Shown piece after piece: positions 35,918 through 44,448 of a DNA stretch of 64,000 nt. The stretch comes from an uncultured Coriobacteriaceae bacterium. Lineage in GTDB: Bacteria; Actinomycetota; Coriobacteriia; Coriobacteriales; Atopobiaceae. The position numbers and the translations under genes were made by a program. Every line of letters starts with the position of its first letter. Positions within the stretch are counted from its first letter, which is position 1. Below the pieces are notes generated by a model. It was not told the DNA's origin. It searched no databases and saw only the letters and a list, made by a program, of their open reading frames with translations. The DNA lies in the NCBI GenBank assembly GCA_902793195.1, contig CADBCS010000004.1, positions 100,417 through 164,416 on the forward strand, read 5' to 3'.

Positions 35918-37075
35918 TCAGACAGAGAAGTCGATGGCCAGACACATGAGGCCGTCGCGCTGCCGTGCCGTGAGCTCCCATCCGTGCTGGGTCACGATCT
36001 CGTGCGCAAGGGCCAGGCCGATTCCCGTGCTTCCGCCCTCACCCACATGGAAGCGGTCAAACAGGTGCGCCATGTCCTCGGGACATGGCATGTCGCCGTC
36101 GTTCTCGACCATGAGCACCTGTCCGTCAAAGAGCACGCGCACCACCCGCTCGGCATGACGAAAGGCGTTGGAGAAGAGGTTTTCCAACGCATGCTCCATA
36201 AGTTCCATGTCGGCGTCCACATGGCCAGCGCCAAGCTCAAGCTCCACGTCCAGACCGCGTGTCCGCACGATCCCCTCAAAGGGCATGAGACAGTCTTGCA
36301 CCAGGTCCTCGACCTCGACGCGCTCGCGGTGAATCGGCACGGCACCCGCCTCGAGCCGAGACAGGCTCAGGATCTGCTCGACCAGGCAGCTCATGCGCTC
36401 GGACTCGCGCACGATTGCCCGCGATGCGCGAGCGGGCTCGACCACGCCGCCCTGCATGCCCTCGGCGTATCCACGAATGGCGGCCAGAGGGGTCTTGAGC
36501 TCGTGCGACATGTTCTCGTAGAAGCGCTTCTGGGCCTCCTCGGCCGCCTCCAGGCGTTTCCCCACAATCCAGCCGGCATACCCCACGGCAATGCCACCCA
36601 CCACCGCAATGACCACGAACACCAGGCTCACCGTCCTCACAAGAGCCTGCTCGGGCGACACGTCGACGTAGGCGATCCACATGATGTCGTCCACGTAGTC
36701 CGAATCGTCGTCCTTGTCCAACTCGACGTAACACGGGGTATCGTTGAGGACTATGCGGCTCACGACGTTGGTCTGCGGGTGCTGGGAAGCCCATTGTGCC
36801 AGTGCGACCTCAAGGTCGTTGTACCATGCGCCCTCGTAGTCCACAGGCCTAAAGTGCTCGTCCACCATAATGTAGTTGGCATAGCGAGCGGTCTGCACGG
36901 TGCTGTCGCTGTCCTGGCTCATCGTCCTGCTCAAGGAGGCACGCGCGCCGGAATCTATCTGCCAGCTCTCGAAGAGGTTGAACACCACAAGGGCGGCCAT
37001 CATGGCGCACACCACGCCAATCGAGCCCACGAGCGCAAGCGTGTGTCGGGTGTCGAGCCTACTCCTGCTCCGCAT
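35918..37075 (-). CDS. Sensor histidine kinase
   Basis: 385 aa. Helices at about 12-33 and about 155-175 flank an outer sensor part of about 120 residues. HisKA has MSHELKTPLAAIRG and the HATPase domain has ENLFSNAFRH, HVGEGGSTGIGLAL. There is no obvious HAMP domain. The start overlaps the response regulator gene by 17 bases and has GGAGG six bases upstream. It should phosphorylate that regulator; the signal is unknown. Confidence 0.92.
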   Translation of the reverse strand: MRSRSRLDTRHTLALVGSIGVVCAMMAALVVFNLFESWQIDSGARASLSRTMSQDSDSTVQTARYANYIMVDEHFRPVDYEGAWYNDLEVALAQWASQHPQTNVVSRIVLNDTPCYVELDKDDDSDYVDDIMWIAYVDVSPEQALVRTVSLVFVVIAVVGGIAVGYAGWIVGKRLEAAEEAQKRFYENMSHELKTPLAAIRGYAEGMQGGVVEPARASRAIVRESERMSCLVEQILSLSRLEAGAVPIHRERVEVEDLVQDCLMPFEGIVRTRGLDVELELGAGHVDADMELMEHALENLFSNAFRHAERVVRVLFDGQVLMVENDGDMPCPEDMAHLFDRFHVGEGGSTGIGLALAHEIVTQHGWELTARQRDGLMCLAIDFSV

Positions 37076-37778
37076 CGGCCGCCTCCAAGCGATACCCATA
37101 GCCCCATACGGCCTTGATCGCCGTGGTGCTTCCGGCAGAGCGCAGCTTGCGCCTCACCCGACGCACGCACTCGTCGGTCACGCGCGTCTCCACCTCGGCA
37201 TCGATGCCCCACACGTCACTGAGCAGCGCGTCGCGCGAGACGGCCTTGCCCTTTGCGGCAAGCAGGCAGCGCAACAGGGCGAACTCCGTCATGGTGAGGC
37301 TCAGCGGCTTGCCCGACACCTGTGCCTCGTGAGCCGCCTCGTCGAGCGTCACGTCGCCGATGGAAAGCACCTCGTGCTGCGCGGGTGCCTGCCGCCGCTC
37401 TGCCGCGCGGCTCATGTCCACGCGCCGCAGCAGGGCCTTTATGCGCATAACGAGCATCGCCGGCGAGAACGGCTTGGTAAGGTAGTCGTCACCGCCAATG
37501 GCCAGGCCGTGCAGATAGTCCATCTCGGAATCCTTGGCGGTAAGAATCACGATTGGCACGTTGGATACGGCCCGCAGGTTCTTGCACACCGTGAGTCCAT
37601 CGGTGCCAGGCATCATGATGTCAAGCACGACCAGGTCGGGCTCTGCACGCGCAAACTCCTCGGCAAGGGCGTCTCCCGTTGGGAACAACCGCACCTCGTA
37701 GCCGGCAGACTCCAAGAACGCACCGAACACCTCGAGCAGGGCCGGGTCGTCGTCGGCCAGATAGATGCGCTGCGCCAT
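37059..37778 (-). CDS. OmpR/PhoB-family response regulator
   Basis: 239 aa. Receiver with acidic DDD near residue 8, phosphoacceptor in VVLDIMMPG, Thr in ILTAKDSE and Lys in LTKPFSP; a C-terminal winged helix ending VWGYGYRLE. The start at 37778 with AGGAG seven bases upstream is preferred to the longer frame from 37850. It is the first gene of the pair with the histidine kinase. Confidence 0.93.
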   Translation of the reverse strand: MAQRIYLADDDPALLEVFGAFLESAGYEVRLFPTGDALAEEFARAEPDLVVLDIMMPGTDGLTVCKNLRAVSNVPIVILTAKDSEMDYLHGLAIGGDDYLTKPFSPAMLVMRIKALLRRVDMSRAAERRQAPAQHEVLSIGDVTLDEAAHEAQVSGKPLSLTMTEFALLRCLLAAKGKAVSRDALLSDVWGIDAEVETRVTDECVRRVRRKLRSAGSTTAIKAVWGYGYRLEAADAEQE

Positions 37779-37878
37779 GGGGACTCCTCTCTCGTCACCT
37801 GGCTCCAGTATACCGCCCCCATCCAGATTTCCGTTGTCAACCAACCCCACGTGCCACCCTCATTGTGACCGCCTTCCC

Positions 37879-38691
37879 TCAGGAGGCCACCGTCGCGTTG
37901 GAGAGGAACTCCACGGCAAGGTCGATGGCGTGCGGCAGATAGTCTCCGCGAAGGCCATGGTCGGCGCCATCCATCACCTCGAGGCGCGCATGCGGAAAGG
38001 TCTCGCTTGCCCGCTCGGCATACGAGAGCGGTACGATGGCGTCGGAGTCGCCGTGCACGATGAGGACCTCTCGCCGGTAGGTGCGCATGAGCCTGTAGGG
38101 GTCGGTTCGTCGCGCGGCCAGGTTGTATTCCCGCGACACGACACTGCGATCCGGCGCAAAGTCGAAGGCGGCGTAGGTCTTGGGCACGTCCTCCTCCCGA
38201 GGGAACAGGGCGATTGCGTCGTCGTGCAGCACGAAGGCGGGGTACATGAGGCACAGGGCGCGCACGTCATCCGGCCTGGCCGCGGCGGCCATCGTCGCCA
38301 CGAATCCACCCTGGCTGCACCCAAGCAGGCACACGTTCTTGTAATCCACGTAACGCAGCTTGCACAGCTCGTCGACGGACGCCAACAGGTCATCCCGCTC
38401 GGTCTGCACGGTCATGTCCAGAAGCGTGCCATCGGATCGTATGCCCCACCCACCTCCAAAGAAGTCGATGGACAGGGTTACGAAGCCCCTGTTCGCGAGG
38501 CCGATGGCATAGGGGTCGGCCTCCACGTGGTTGGCGGTAAAGCCATGGGCGCACACCACGGCCGGGAACTTCCTGCGACGCTCACGGGCGCCCTTGGGCA
38601 CGCGCAGCACCCCATAGATCCGTATGCGCCTGGCAACGTCGCGCGGGTCGGTGCGCTCCACCCAAAAGTCTTGCTCGTCATAGGAGGTCAT
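37879..38691 (-). CDS. Alpha/beta hydrolase (dienelactone-hydrolase/acylesterase-like)
   Basis: 270 aa. Fold features are VVCAHGFTANH (oxyanion region), the nucleophile elbow GCSQGGF with Ser at about 130, Asp in VHGDSDAIVP and His in GADHGLRG. The substrate is not known; ester-bearing small molecules are likely. The ATG at 38691 with AAAGGA upstream is chosen; a longer open frame to 39720 is only the shadow of the next gene. Confidence 0.88.
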   Translation of the reverse strand: MTSYDEQDFWVERTDPRDVARRIRIYGVLRVPKGARERRRKFPAVVCAHGFTANHVEADPYAIGLANRGFVTLSIDFFGGGWGIRSDGTLLDMTVQTERDDLLASVDELCKLRYVDYKNVCLLGCSQGGFVATMAAAARPDDVRALCLMYPAFVLHDDAIALFPREEDVPKTYAAFDFAPDRSVVSREYNLAARRTDPYRLMRTYRREVLIVHGDSDAIVPLSYAERASETFPHARLEVMDGADHGLRGDYLPHAIDLAVEFLSNATVAS

Positions 38692-38747
38692 GGTCGGTTC
38701 CTTTCTCACGAACTGCCAGGGGGCCTGGCAGTGTTGACGAAGGTGCG

Positions 38748-39869
38748 CTAGCGTCGTGATCTGTTCCGCCAGCGTCGGATGCGGGAGTTGAGCGAGAGTC
38801 CGCTGCGCGTGCGCAGGCCCATGAGCGGCACGGCGGCCAGTACCGGCAGCACATACTCCACAAAGCGCCACACAACATACCCTGCAGGGAGGGCTGCGCC
38901 GAACATCGAGCCAAACAGGAACGCGAACCCACCCTCGGCGCCAAACGTTCCCCCGGGCAGGGGTATCGCCGAGGTGAGCAGCTCCAGCATCGATCCGCAG
39001 GCAAGGCAGGTGAGCAGGTCGGCCTGGCAGCCAAACGCCTTGAGCACCACCCAGGGCAGCACGTACTGAAAGCCCAGCTGCACGAGCGTCACCACCAACG
39101 TGAGCAACATGAGGCGCCAGTTGCGAGCCCCCGCCTTGAATCCGTTGGAGAACTCGTAGATCTGCTCGTTGACCGTGTGGCTCCACCGTCGATAGCGCTC
39201 GTCCTTGATCAAGCCCCATCTGCGCAAAAGACGCAGGCCCCACGTGCCCAGCGCGCTCACCTGCCGGGGCAGCAGGCACACGAGCAGCAGCGAGGTGACC
39301 TCGACGACCTTTGCCCCAAAGAGCAGTGCCCCCACCAAAAACACGTTCCCATAGGTGTCGATAAAGTAGCCAAGGCGCGGAATGAGCATGAGGGCGGCAA
39401 AGACGCCCTCGCTCGCCTCGTAGATGATGAACCTCGTGTACTGCAACGCCCCAGCCGACCCCACCGAGAGGCCAGCGCGGGTGAGGCGCAGGATCTGCGC
39501 CGGTGCGCCACCCGTGCCGTTGGGAGTGAGGTTGGAGAAGAAGACTCCCGTGGCCTCCACGCTCATGAGGTCGGCGATACCCAGCGGAGAGCTCTCGTCG
39601 CCCACTACGGCGACGGCGTAGGCCACCACTCCCAGCAGGTAATACGCCACGTAGCACAGCAACGCGACGATAACCCACGAGCGGTTGACACCTGCCAGCG
39701 ACTCCCAGAAGGCGACCCACTGACCCGAGAACACGAGGTACAGCACGTAGGCAATCGCCACAAGTCCCAAGAACACGGCGCTCCTGCGCACGGATCCCAT
39801 GCCCTCGGGCGCACTGCCACCCTTGGGTTGGACCTGCATCTTGGGCTTTGTTCTGTGCGTGTTGTCCAT
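38748..39869 (-). CDS. Polytopic membrane protein, LPG synthase/flippase-like (UPF0104 type)
   Basis: 373 aa with about eight helices. Pattern of the lysylphosphatidylglycerol synthase transmembrane family (PF03706): LTPNGTGGAPAQI and the IPLPGGTFGAEGG loop are its hallmarks. No C-terminal aminoacyl-transfer domain follows, so lipid transport or another membrane role is likelier than lipid lysylation. A perfect TATAAT sits seven bases before the ATG at 39869, so the message may lack a leader. Confidence 0.85.
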   Translation of the reverse strand: MDNTHRTKPKMQVQPKGGSAPEGMGSVRRSAVFLGLVAIAYVLYLVFSGQWVAFWESLAGVNRSWVIVALLCYVAYYLLGVVAYAVAVVGDESSPLGIADLMSVEATGVFFSNLTPNGTGGAPAQILRLTRAGLSVGSAGALQYTRFIIYEASEGVFAALMLIPRLGYFIDTYGNVFLVGALLFGAKVVEVTSLLLVCLLPRQVSALGTWGLRLLRRWGLIKDERYRRWSHTVNEQIYEFSNGFKAGARNWRLMLLTLVVTLVQLGFQYVLPWVVLKAFGCQADLLTCLACGSMLELLTSAIPLPGGTFGAEGGFAFLFGSMFGAALPAGYVVWRFVEYVLPVLAAVPLMGLRTRSGLSLNSRIRRWRNRSRR

Positions 39870-39876
39870 GATAGGT

Positions 39877-39882
39877 ATTATA
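39877..39882 (-). promoter_or_regulatory. -10 box at leaderless distance
   Basis: TATAAT on the minus strand, seven bases from the start codon of the membrane-protein gene; transcription would begin at or next to the A of ATG. No ribosome binding site is visible. Confidence 0.4.
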
Positions 39883-40029
39883 CGGAGGCGCTGCCGAACA
39901 AGCGCCCTCATCTTATTCGAAGCTTGCGATGGGATGAGGTGCCAAACGGTCGACGCGCGGCCGCTCGCGCAAGCCGACGCGACCCCACGAATTAACGGGT
40001 ATAGTACGAATACGAGTAAAGGAGGAAGC

Positions 40030-40872
40030 ATGAAACCGTCCAAGCTGCTCGTTACACTTCTGGTCCTCTCGCTACCCGTCGCCGTGCTCCTTGGGTGCGC
40101 ACAACAAGGCGATGGGGTTGGCGCCAATACGAGCGTGGGGCAACAGGTTTCGCGCATGGTGCCCGTATCTACATACCTCAGCGAGCGCTACGCCAGCTAC
40201 GACGCCTTCGACAAGGGCATTAGGGACGGTTCGGGCATCCCCCAGAGTCTGGAGCTCTTCGTCTCGGACACCATCGACGGCTATGTGTACGACAAGGACC
40301 TCATCGTTGCCGTGTGGAGCGAGCTGAGCAAGTTGAACATCGATCTTGGCCATCCCAAGCAGGACGAGGTCGAAGGCGGCATGATCAGCTTCTCGTTTGA
40401 CACGGGAAAGGAGGTCATCTCGTTCCCGTTCCGCACGACCGAATACATGGAGTTCACCGACAAGACCCAGCTTGGCGTGGAGAACCCCCAAAAGGTCCAG
40501 GAGCTCGTCGATATGCTCACGGCGCTGGTTCAGGAGCAGATGCCAAAGCCCGGAGACGAGCTGACGGAGCACAACGGCGCCTATTTTTGGGATGCCGATG
40601 GCGACCAGATGCTCGAGCACATGTGGTTGGACGTTGTAGAGAACGGCGACGAGGCACCTAACGCAATGGAGATACGCCTGCTCAACGCAAACATGGACGT
40701 GAGCGCGTCCCTCGACCATGCATACACGGTCAAGCGCGTCGTGCTCGAGCAGGACGCGAAGGGTCCCTACGTCGTCTTGGAATACGACCAGGGCGATCAC
40801 TACAAGCACGACATCCCTGCCACATGCACGATTCGCCTCGTCGGCGACCAGCTTCAGTGCACCGAGCCGTAA
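40030..40872 (+). CDS. Putative lipoprotein of unknown function
   Basis: 280 aa. Signal peptide with lipobox VLLGC at about residue 20. The mature protein has acidic and basic patches and a middle region FSFDTGKEVISFPF, but no family is recognised. AAAGGAGG precedes the ATG. A 33-base palindrome covers its stop and separates it from convergent mfd. It may be a surface sensor or binding protein; no stronger claim. Confidence 0.65.
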   Translation: MKPSKLLVTLLVLSLPVAVLLGCAQQGDGVGANTSVGQQVSRMVPVSTYLSERYASYDAFDKGIRDGSGIPQSLELFVSDTIDGYVYDKDLIVAVWSELSKLNIDLGHPKQDEVEGGMISFSFDTGKEVISFPFRTTEYMEFTDKTQLGVENPQKVQELVDMLTALVQEQMPKPGDELTEHNGAYFWDADGDQMLEHMWLDVVENGDEAPNAMEIRLLNANMDVSASLDHAYTVKRVVLEQDAKGPYVVLEYDQGDHYKHDIPATCTIRLVGDQLQCTEP

Positions 40873-40904
40873 CCGTCCGTCGGGGACCGTCCCCGACGGA
40901 CGGT
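40872..40904. terminator. Bidirectional terminator between the lipoprotein gene and mfd
   Basis: A near-complete 33-base palindrome: 16-base arms ACCGTCCGTCGGGGAC and GTCCCCGACGGACGGT around one base. No T-run, but stem strength and position fit a shared terminator. Confidence 0.65.
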
Positions 40905-40911
40905 CTGGCCC

Positions 40912-43900
40912 CTACTCGTCGTCTCCGCCCACCTGTGCGAGGACGTCGAGAACCACGGGCAGCAGCTGCTCGGCGTCGCGGCGGAACGGGTACTTGAGTT
41001 GGGAGGTCTTGGGGTAGTAGAAGCCACGTTCGGCACGAAGCTTCGAGGCAACCTTGCGCGGGACCTCAATGCCCGTGTACACGATGCGCCCGCCCGTAAG
41101 GGCCACGCTCGCAACACCCAGACGCTCGCAACGAACACGAATGCGCGCCCTGTCGAACAGGTTGCGCGCCGCCAGCGGCATGGCACCCCACGTCTCCTCC
41201 AGCTCTGCCTGGAGGGTGTCGATCTCTGACAGCTCGGTGGCGGCCGCAAGCCTGCGATACGCCATCACGCGCTTGTCCACCTCGGGCAGGTACTCGTCCG
41301 CCAGATAGAAGTCTGCCGAGAGGTTGATCGTCACCTCGCTGGGCTCGTCTCCCTCGGCCACCTCCCCACGCGCCTCCGCCACGGCCTGACCCAGCATCTG
41401 CGTAAAGAGGTCGAAGCCAACACCGCTGAGGTTTCCGTGCTGCTCCGCACCCACCAACGAGCCAGCTCCGCGAATCTCCAGGTCGCGCATGGCAATGCGC
41501 ATGCCGCTGCCCAACTCCTGGAACTCACCCAAGGCCGTGAGGCGCTCGGTCGCCTCGGGCGTGAGTGGCTCCTCGGGAGGGAACATGAAGTAGGCATACG
41601 CCTGCTCGCGACCGCGTCCCACGCGTCCCTTGAGCTGATAGAGCTGCGCCAGCCCCAGCCGTTGGGAGTCCTCGATGATCAGCGTGTTGGTGTGGGGGTT
41701 GTCTATGCCGCTCTCTATGATGGTCGTGGCCACCAGCACGTCCACCTCGCGCATCTGGAAGGCCAGCATGACCTCCTCTACCTGTGCGGGATTCATCTGC
41801 CCGTGGGCGATGGCCACCCGTGCCTCGGGCGCGGCCTCCTGCACGCGCTCGAGCGCATCCTCCATGGTGTGCACGCGGTTCGACACGTAGTACACCTGCC
41901 CCTCGCGCGCCAACTCGCGCCGAATGGCGGCGCTCACCACATCCGGGTCGTACTCACCCACATGCACGCGCACGGCCCGGCGGCCCGGCGGCGGAGTGAG
42001 GATGAGGCTCATGTCGCGCACCCCGCTCATGGCCATCTGCATGGTGCGCGGAATGGGCGTGGCCGAGAGCGTGAGCACGTCCACCTGCTCGCGCATGTTC
42101 TTGAGCTGCTCCTTGTGCTGCACGCCAAAGCGCTGCTCCTCGTCCACGATCACCAGGCCGAGCGCGTGCGGGTTGACGTCGTTGGAGAGCAGGCGGTGCG
42201 TGCCGACGAGCACGTCCACGTCGCCGGCTGCGAACGCGGCGAGGGACTTGCGTTGCTGGGCGGGCGTCACAAAGCGACTGAGGACCTCGACGCGTAGGTC
42301 GAACGGGGCGAACCTGTCGAAGAACGTGTCGTAGTGCTGCTGGGCGAGGATGGTCGTGGGACACAGCACCATAACCTGGCGACCGTCCATGCAACACTTG
42401 AAGGCCGCACGCAGAGCCACCTCGGTCTTGCCAAAGCCCACGTCGCCGCACAGAAGGCGATCCATGGGCTTGGGCGCCTCCATGTCGGCCTTTATGTCGG
42501 CTATGGCCGAGCGCTGGTCGGCGGTGATCTCGTAGGTGAAGCTCGCCTCCATGTCGCGCTGTGCGGGCGTGTCGGGCGCAAAGGCGTGGCCGCGCACGGC
42601 GCTGCGGCGCGTGTATAGGTCCACGAGGTCGAACGCGAGCTTCTTGGCCGACTTACGCGCGCGCCCCGTAATGCGGCTCCAGTCGGCCGTGTTGAGACGC
42701 GTGAGGCGTGGGCTGCTGCCATCGGGCCCCACGTAGCGCGTAATGCGATCCACCTGCTCAAGCGGAACGTAGAGCTTGTCGGCGTTGGCATACTCCAGCA
42801 GGAAGTAGTCGCGTTCGCGGCCACCCACCTCCTGGCGCACGATGTCGGCAAAGAGCGCGATTCCATGCGTCGCGTGCACCACGTAGTCGCCCGGCTTAAA
42901 CGGGAACGTGACCTTGGTAACGTCCACGCGACGCGGGCGGCGCCTCTTTGCCATGCGAGCCGTGAGGTCCGACACCGAGAGGACCGCAAGGTGTGCGGAC
43001 GGCACGATCACGCCTGCGGGAACGGGCAGGTCCACAAACGTCACCACTCCCGTCTGCAGGGCCGCCGGCTCCTCGTCGCGTCCCCCCTGCCCGGCTTGGA
43101 GCTCCTCCACGAACGGGATTGACTCGTCCGAGAAACGCAACTCCAAGTGCTCCCGCGCGTTGCGATCGGGTACGGCAAACACACAGGCCGCATCGTCGCG
43201 CACCATCTGGCGAACGCGACCGAGCAGCTTTGAGTCCGCACCGGCGATGTTGGGCTGCTGGACATTGAGGGAAGCGGGACCCTCGCTCCCCCGTCGCGCA
43301 CCCGCTGTCCCCGCACGCATGATGGACGAGAAGGTCATACGCTGCTGCTTGCCAAAGTCGAGGTCGCGCGGCTGCGTGTAGAGGTCCTTGGTGTCTATGC
43401 GCGCGGCGGAGGCAGCGTGGACGATGTCGTCACTCGCATGCATGCAGTCGTCGAACAGCGCACGCGGCTCCAGCAGCACGACCAGTGCGGTCTTGGAGAC
43501 GTGCTCGATGGGAGACGCCGTCCTTCCCCCGTACAGCGCACCTAGGTACTGGTCGATCTGCGGGGCGTTGGAACGCGAACGTATGAGCTCCAGGTCGGCC
43601 GCCACCTGCGTGCTTTCCTGCGCGGCGCGGTAGAGACCCCGCTCCGCCCGGGCAACGGTCTCGTCGGTGAGGGCGAACTCTCGACATGGTACGATGCGCA
43701 CCTCGTCCAGCTCGCCGATGGTCTGCCCGGTGGATGGCACCATGCGACGTATGCGGTCGATCTCGTCACCAAAGAACTCCATGCGCACGGGAGCGGTGGC
43801 CTGCGCCGGATACACGTCCACCGTGTCACCGTGCACGCAAAAGGTGCCCGGCATATCCACCTCGCCCGTATCGGCGTAGCCCATGCCCACAAGCAGGCGG

Positions 43901-44361
43901 GGCACCTCGTCGAAGGGCACCTCGTCTCCCACGCAGAAGGTCGAGCTCGCGTAGTAGCCCGAGCCAACCGGTGGCACCCTGCGCAGCAGCGCGTGAGCCG
44001 ATGCCACCACCAGGCACTTGCTTCCAGTGGCGAGGCACTCCATGGCGGCACAGCGCGCACCCACCACGGCATCGTCTGCCGACTTCGCCGACCAGGGCCA
44101 GTCCTTGCGCTCGGGGTAGCGCATAACCACGTTCTGGCCAAGCCAAGCGGCAAGCGACTGGGCCATGCGGTCGGCTGCCTCCTCGCCCGCCACCACCACA
44201 AGACAAGGCCGCGGATCGTGTGCCCACGCCGACGCCACCACGAGCGGACGCGCACTCTGGGCAATCGCAAGCGGAACGTCCTTGCCCTCTCTCAGCAACC
44301 TCATGGAGCCGGTGAGCTCCGGTGCGCTCAGGAGCTGACTCGCCACACGCTCGATTAGCAT
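40912..44361 (-). CDS. mfd: Transcription-repair coupling factor Mfd
   Basis: 1149 aa, normal length. It removes stalled RNA polymerase and brings UvrA to DNA damage. The N-terminal UvrB-like region has the degenerate nucleotide site; the RNA polymerase-interacting domain lies at about 480-560 with DYVVHATHGIALF; the SF2 helicase motor has the Walker A GDVGFGKTE, DEEQRFG and SATPIPRTMQM; the TRG motif region and C-terminal TRCF domain follow to the end. Stop faces the lipoprotein gene. Confidence 0.96.
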   Translation of the reverse strand: MLIERVASQLLSAPELTGSMRLLREGKDVPLAIAQSARPLVVASAWAHDPRPCLVVVAGEEAADRMAQSLAAWLGQNVVMRYPERKDWPWSAKSADDAVVGARCAAMECLATGSKCLVVASAHALLRRVPPVGSGYYASSTFCVGDEVPFDEVPRLLVGMGYADTGEVDMPGTFCVHGDTVDVYPAQATAPVRMEFFGDEIDRIRRMVPSTGQTIGELDEVRIVPCREFALTDETVARAERGLYRAAQESTQVAADLELIRSRSNAPQIDQYLGALYGGRTASPIEHVSKTALVVLLEPRALFDDCMHASDDIVHAASAARIDTKDLYTQPRDLDFGKQQRMTFSSIMRAGTAGARRGSEGPASLNVQQPNIAGADSKLLGRVRQMVRDDAACVFAVPDRNAREHLELRFSDESIPFVEELQAGQGGRDEEPAALQTGVVTFVDLPVPAGVIVPSAHLAVLSVSDLTARMAKRRRPRRVDVTKVTFPFKPGDYVVHATHGIALFADIVRQEVGGRERDYFLLEYANADKLYVPLEQVDRITRYVGPDGSSPRLTRLNTADWSRITGRARKSAKKLAFDLVDLYTRRSAVRGHAFAPDTPAQRDMEASFTYEITADQRSAIADIKADMEAPKPMDRLLCGDVGFGKTEVALRAAFKCCMDGRQVMVLCPTTILAQQHYDTFFDRFAPFDLRVEVLSRFVTPAQQRKSLAAFAAGDVDVLVGTHRLLSNDVNPHALGLVIVDEEQRFGVQHKEQLKNMREQVDVLTLSATPIPRTMQMAMSGVRDMSLILTPPPGRRAVRVHVGEYDPDVVSAAIRRELAREGQVYYVSNRVHTMEDALERVQEAAPEARVAIAHGQMNPAQVEEVMLAFQMREVDVLVATTIIESGIDNPHTNTLIIEDSQRLGLAQLYQLKGRVGRGREQAYAYFMFPPEEPLTPEATERLTALGEFQELGSGMRIAMRDLEIRGAGSLVGAEQHGNLSGVGFDLFTQMLGQAVAEARGEVAEGDEPSEVTINLSADFYLADEYLPEVDKRVMAYRRLAAATELSEIDTLQAELEETWGAMPLAARNLFDRARIRVRCERLGVASVALTGGRIVYTGIEVPRKVASKLRAERGFYYPKTSQLKYPFRRDAEQLLPVVLDVLAQVGGDDE

Positions 44362-44448
44362 ATGCCCATCCTCCGTACATTACGTTTGGCACGAGGGGCC
44401 ACCCCATGCAGGCAGCCCCCCGATCGTCTTTGGTCTTCTCTCATACTC

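Noticed and set aside
37879..39720. 613-codon frame containing the hydrolase
   Set aside because: Only the part from 38691 is the hydrolase; the rest is the out-of-frame shadow of the UPF0104-type gene and has no domain.
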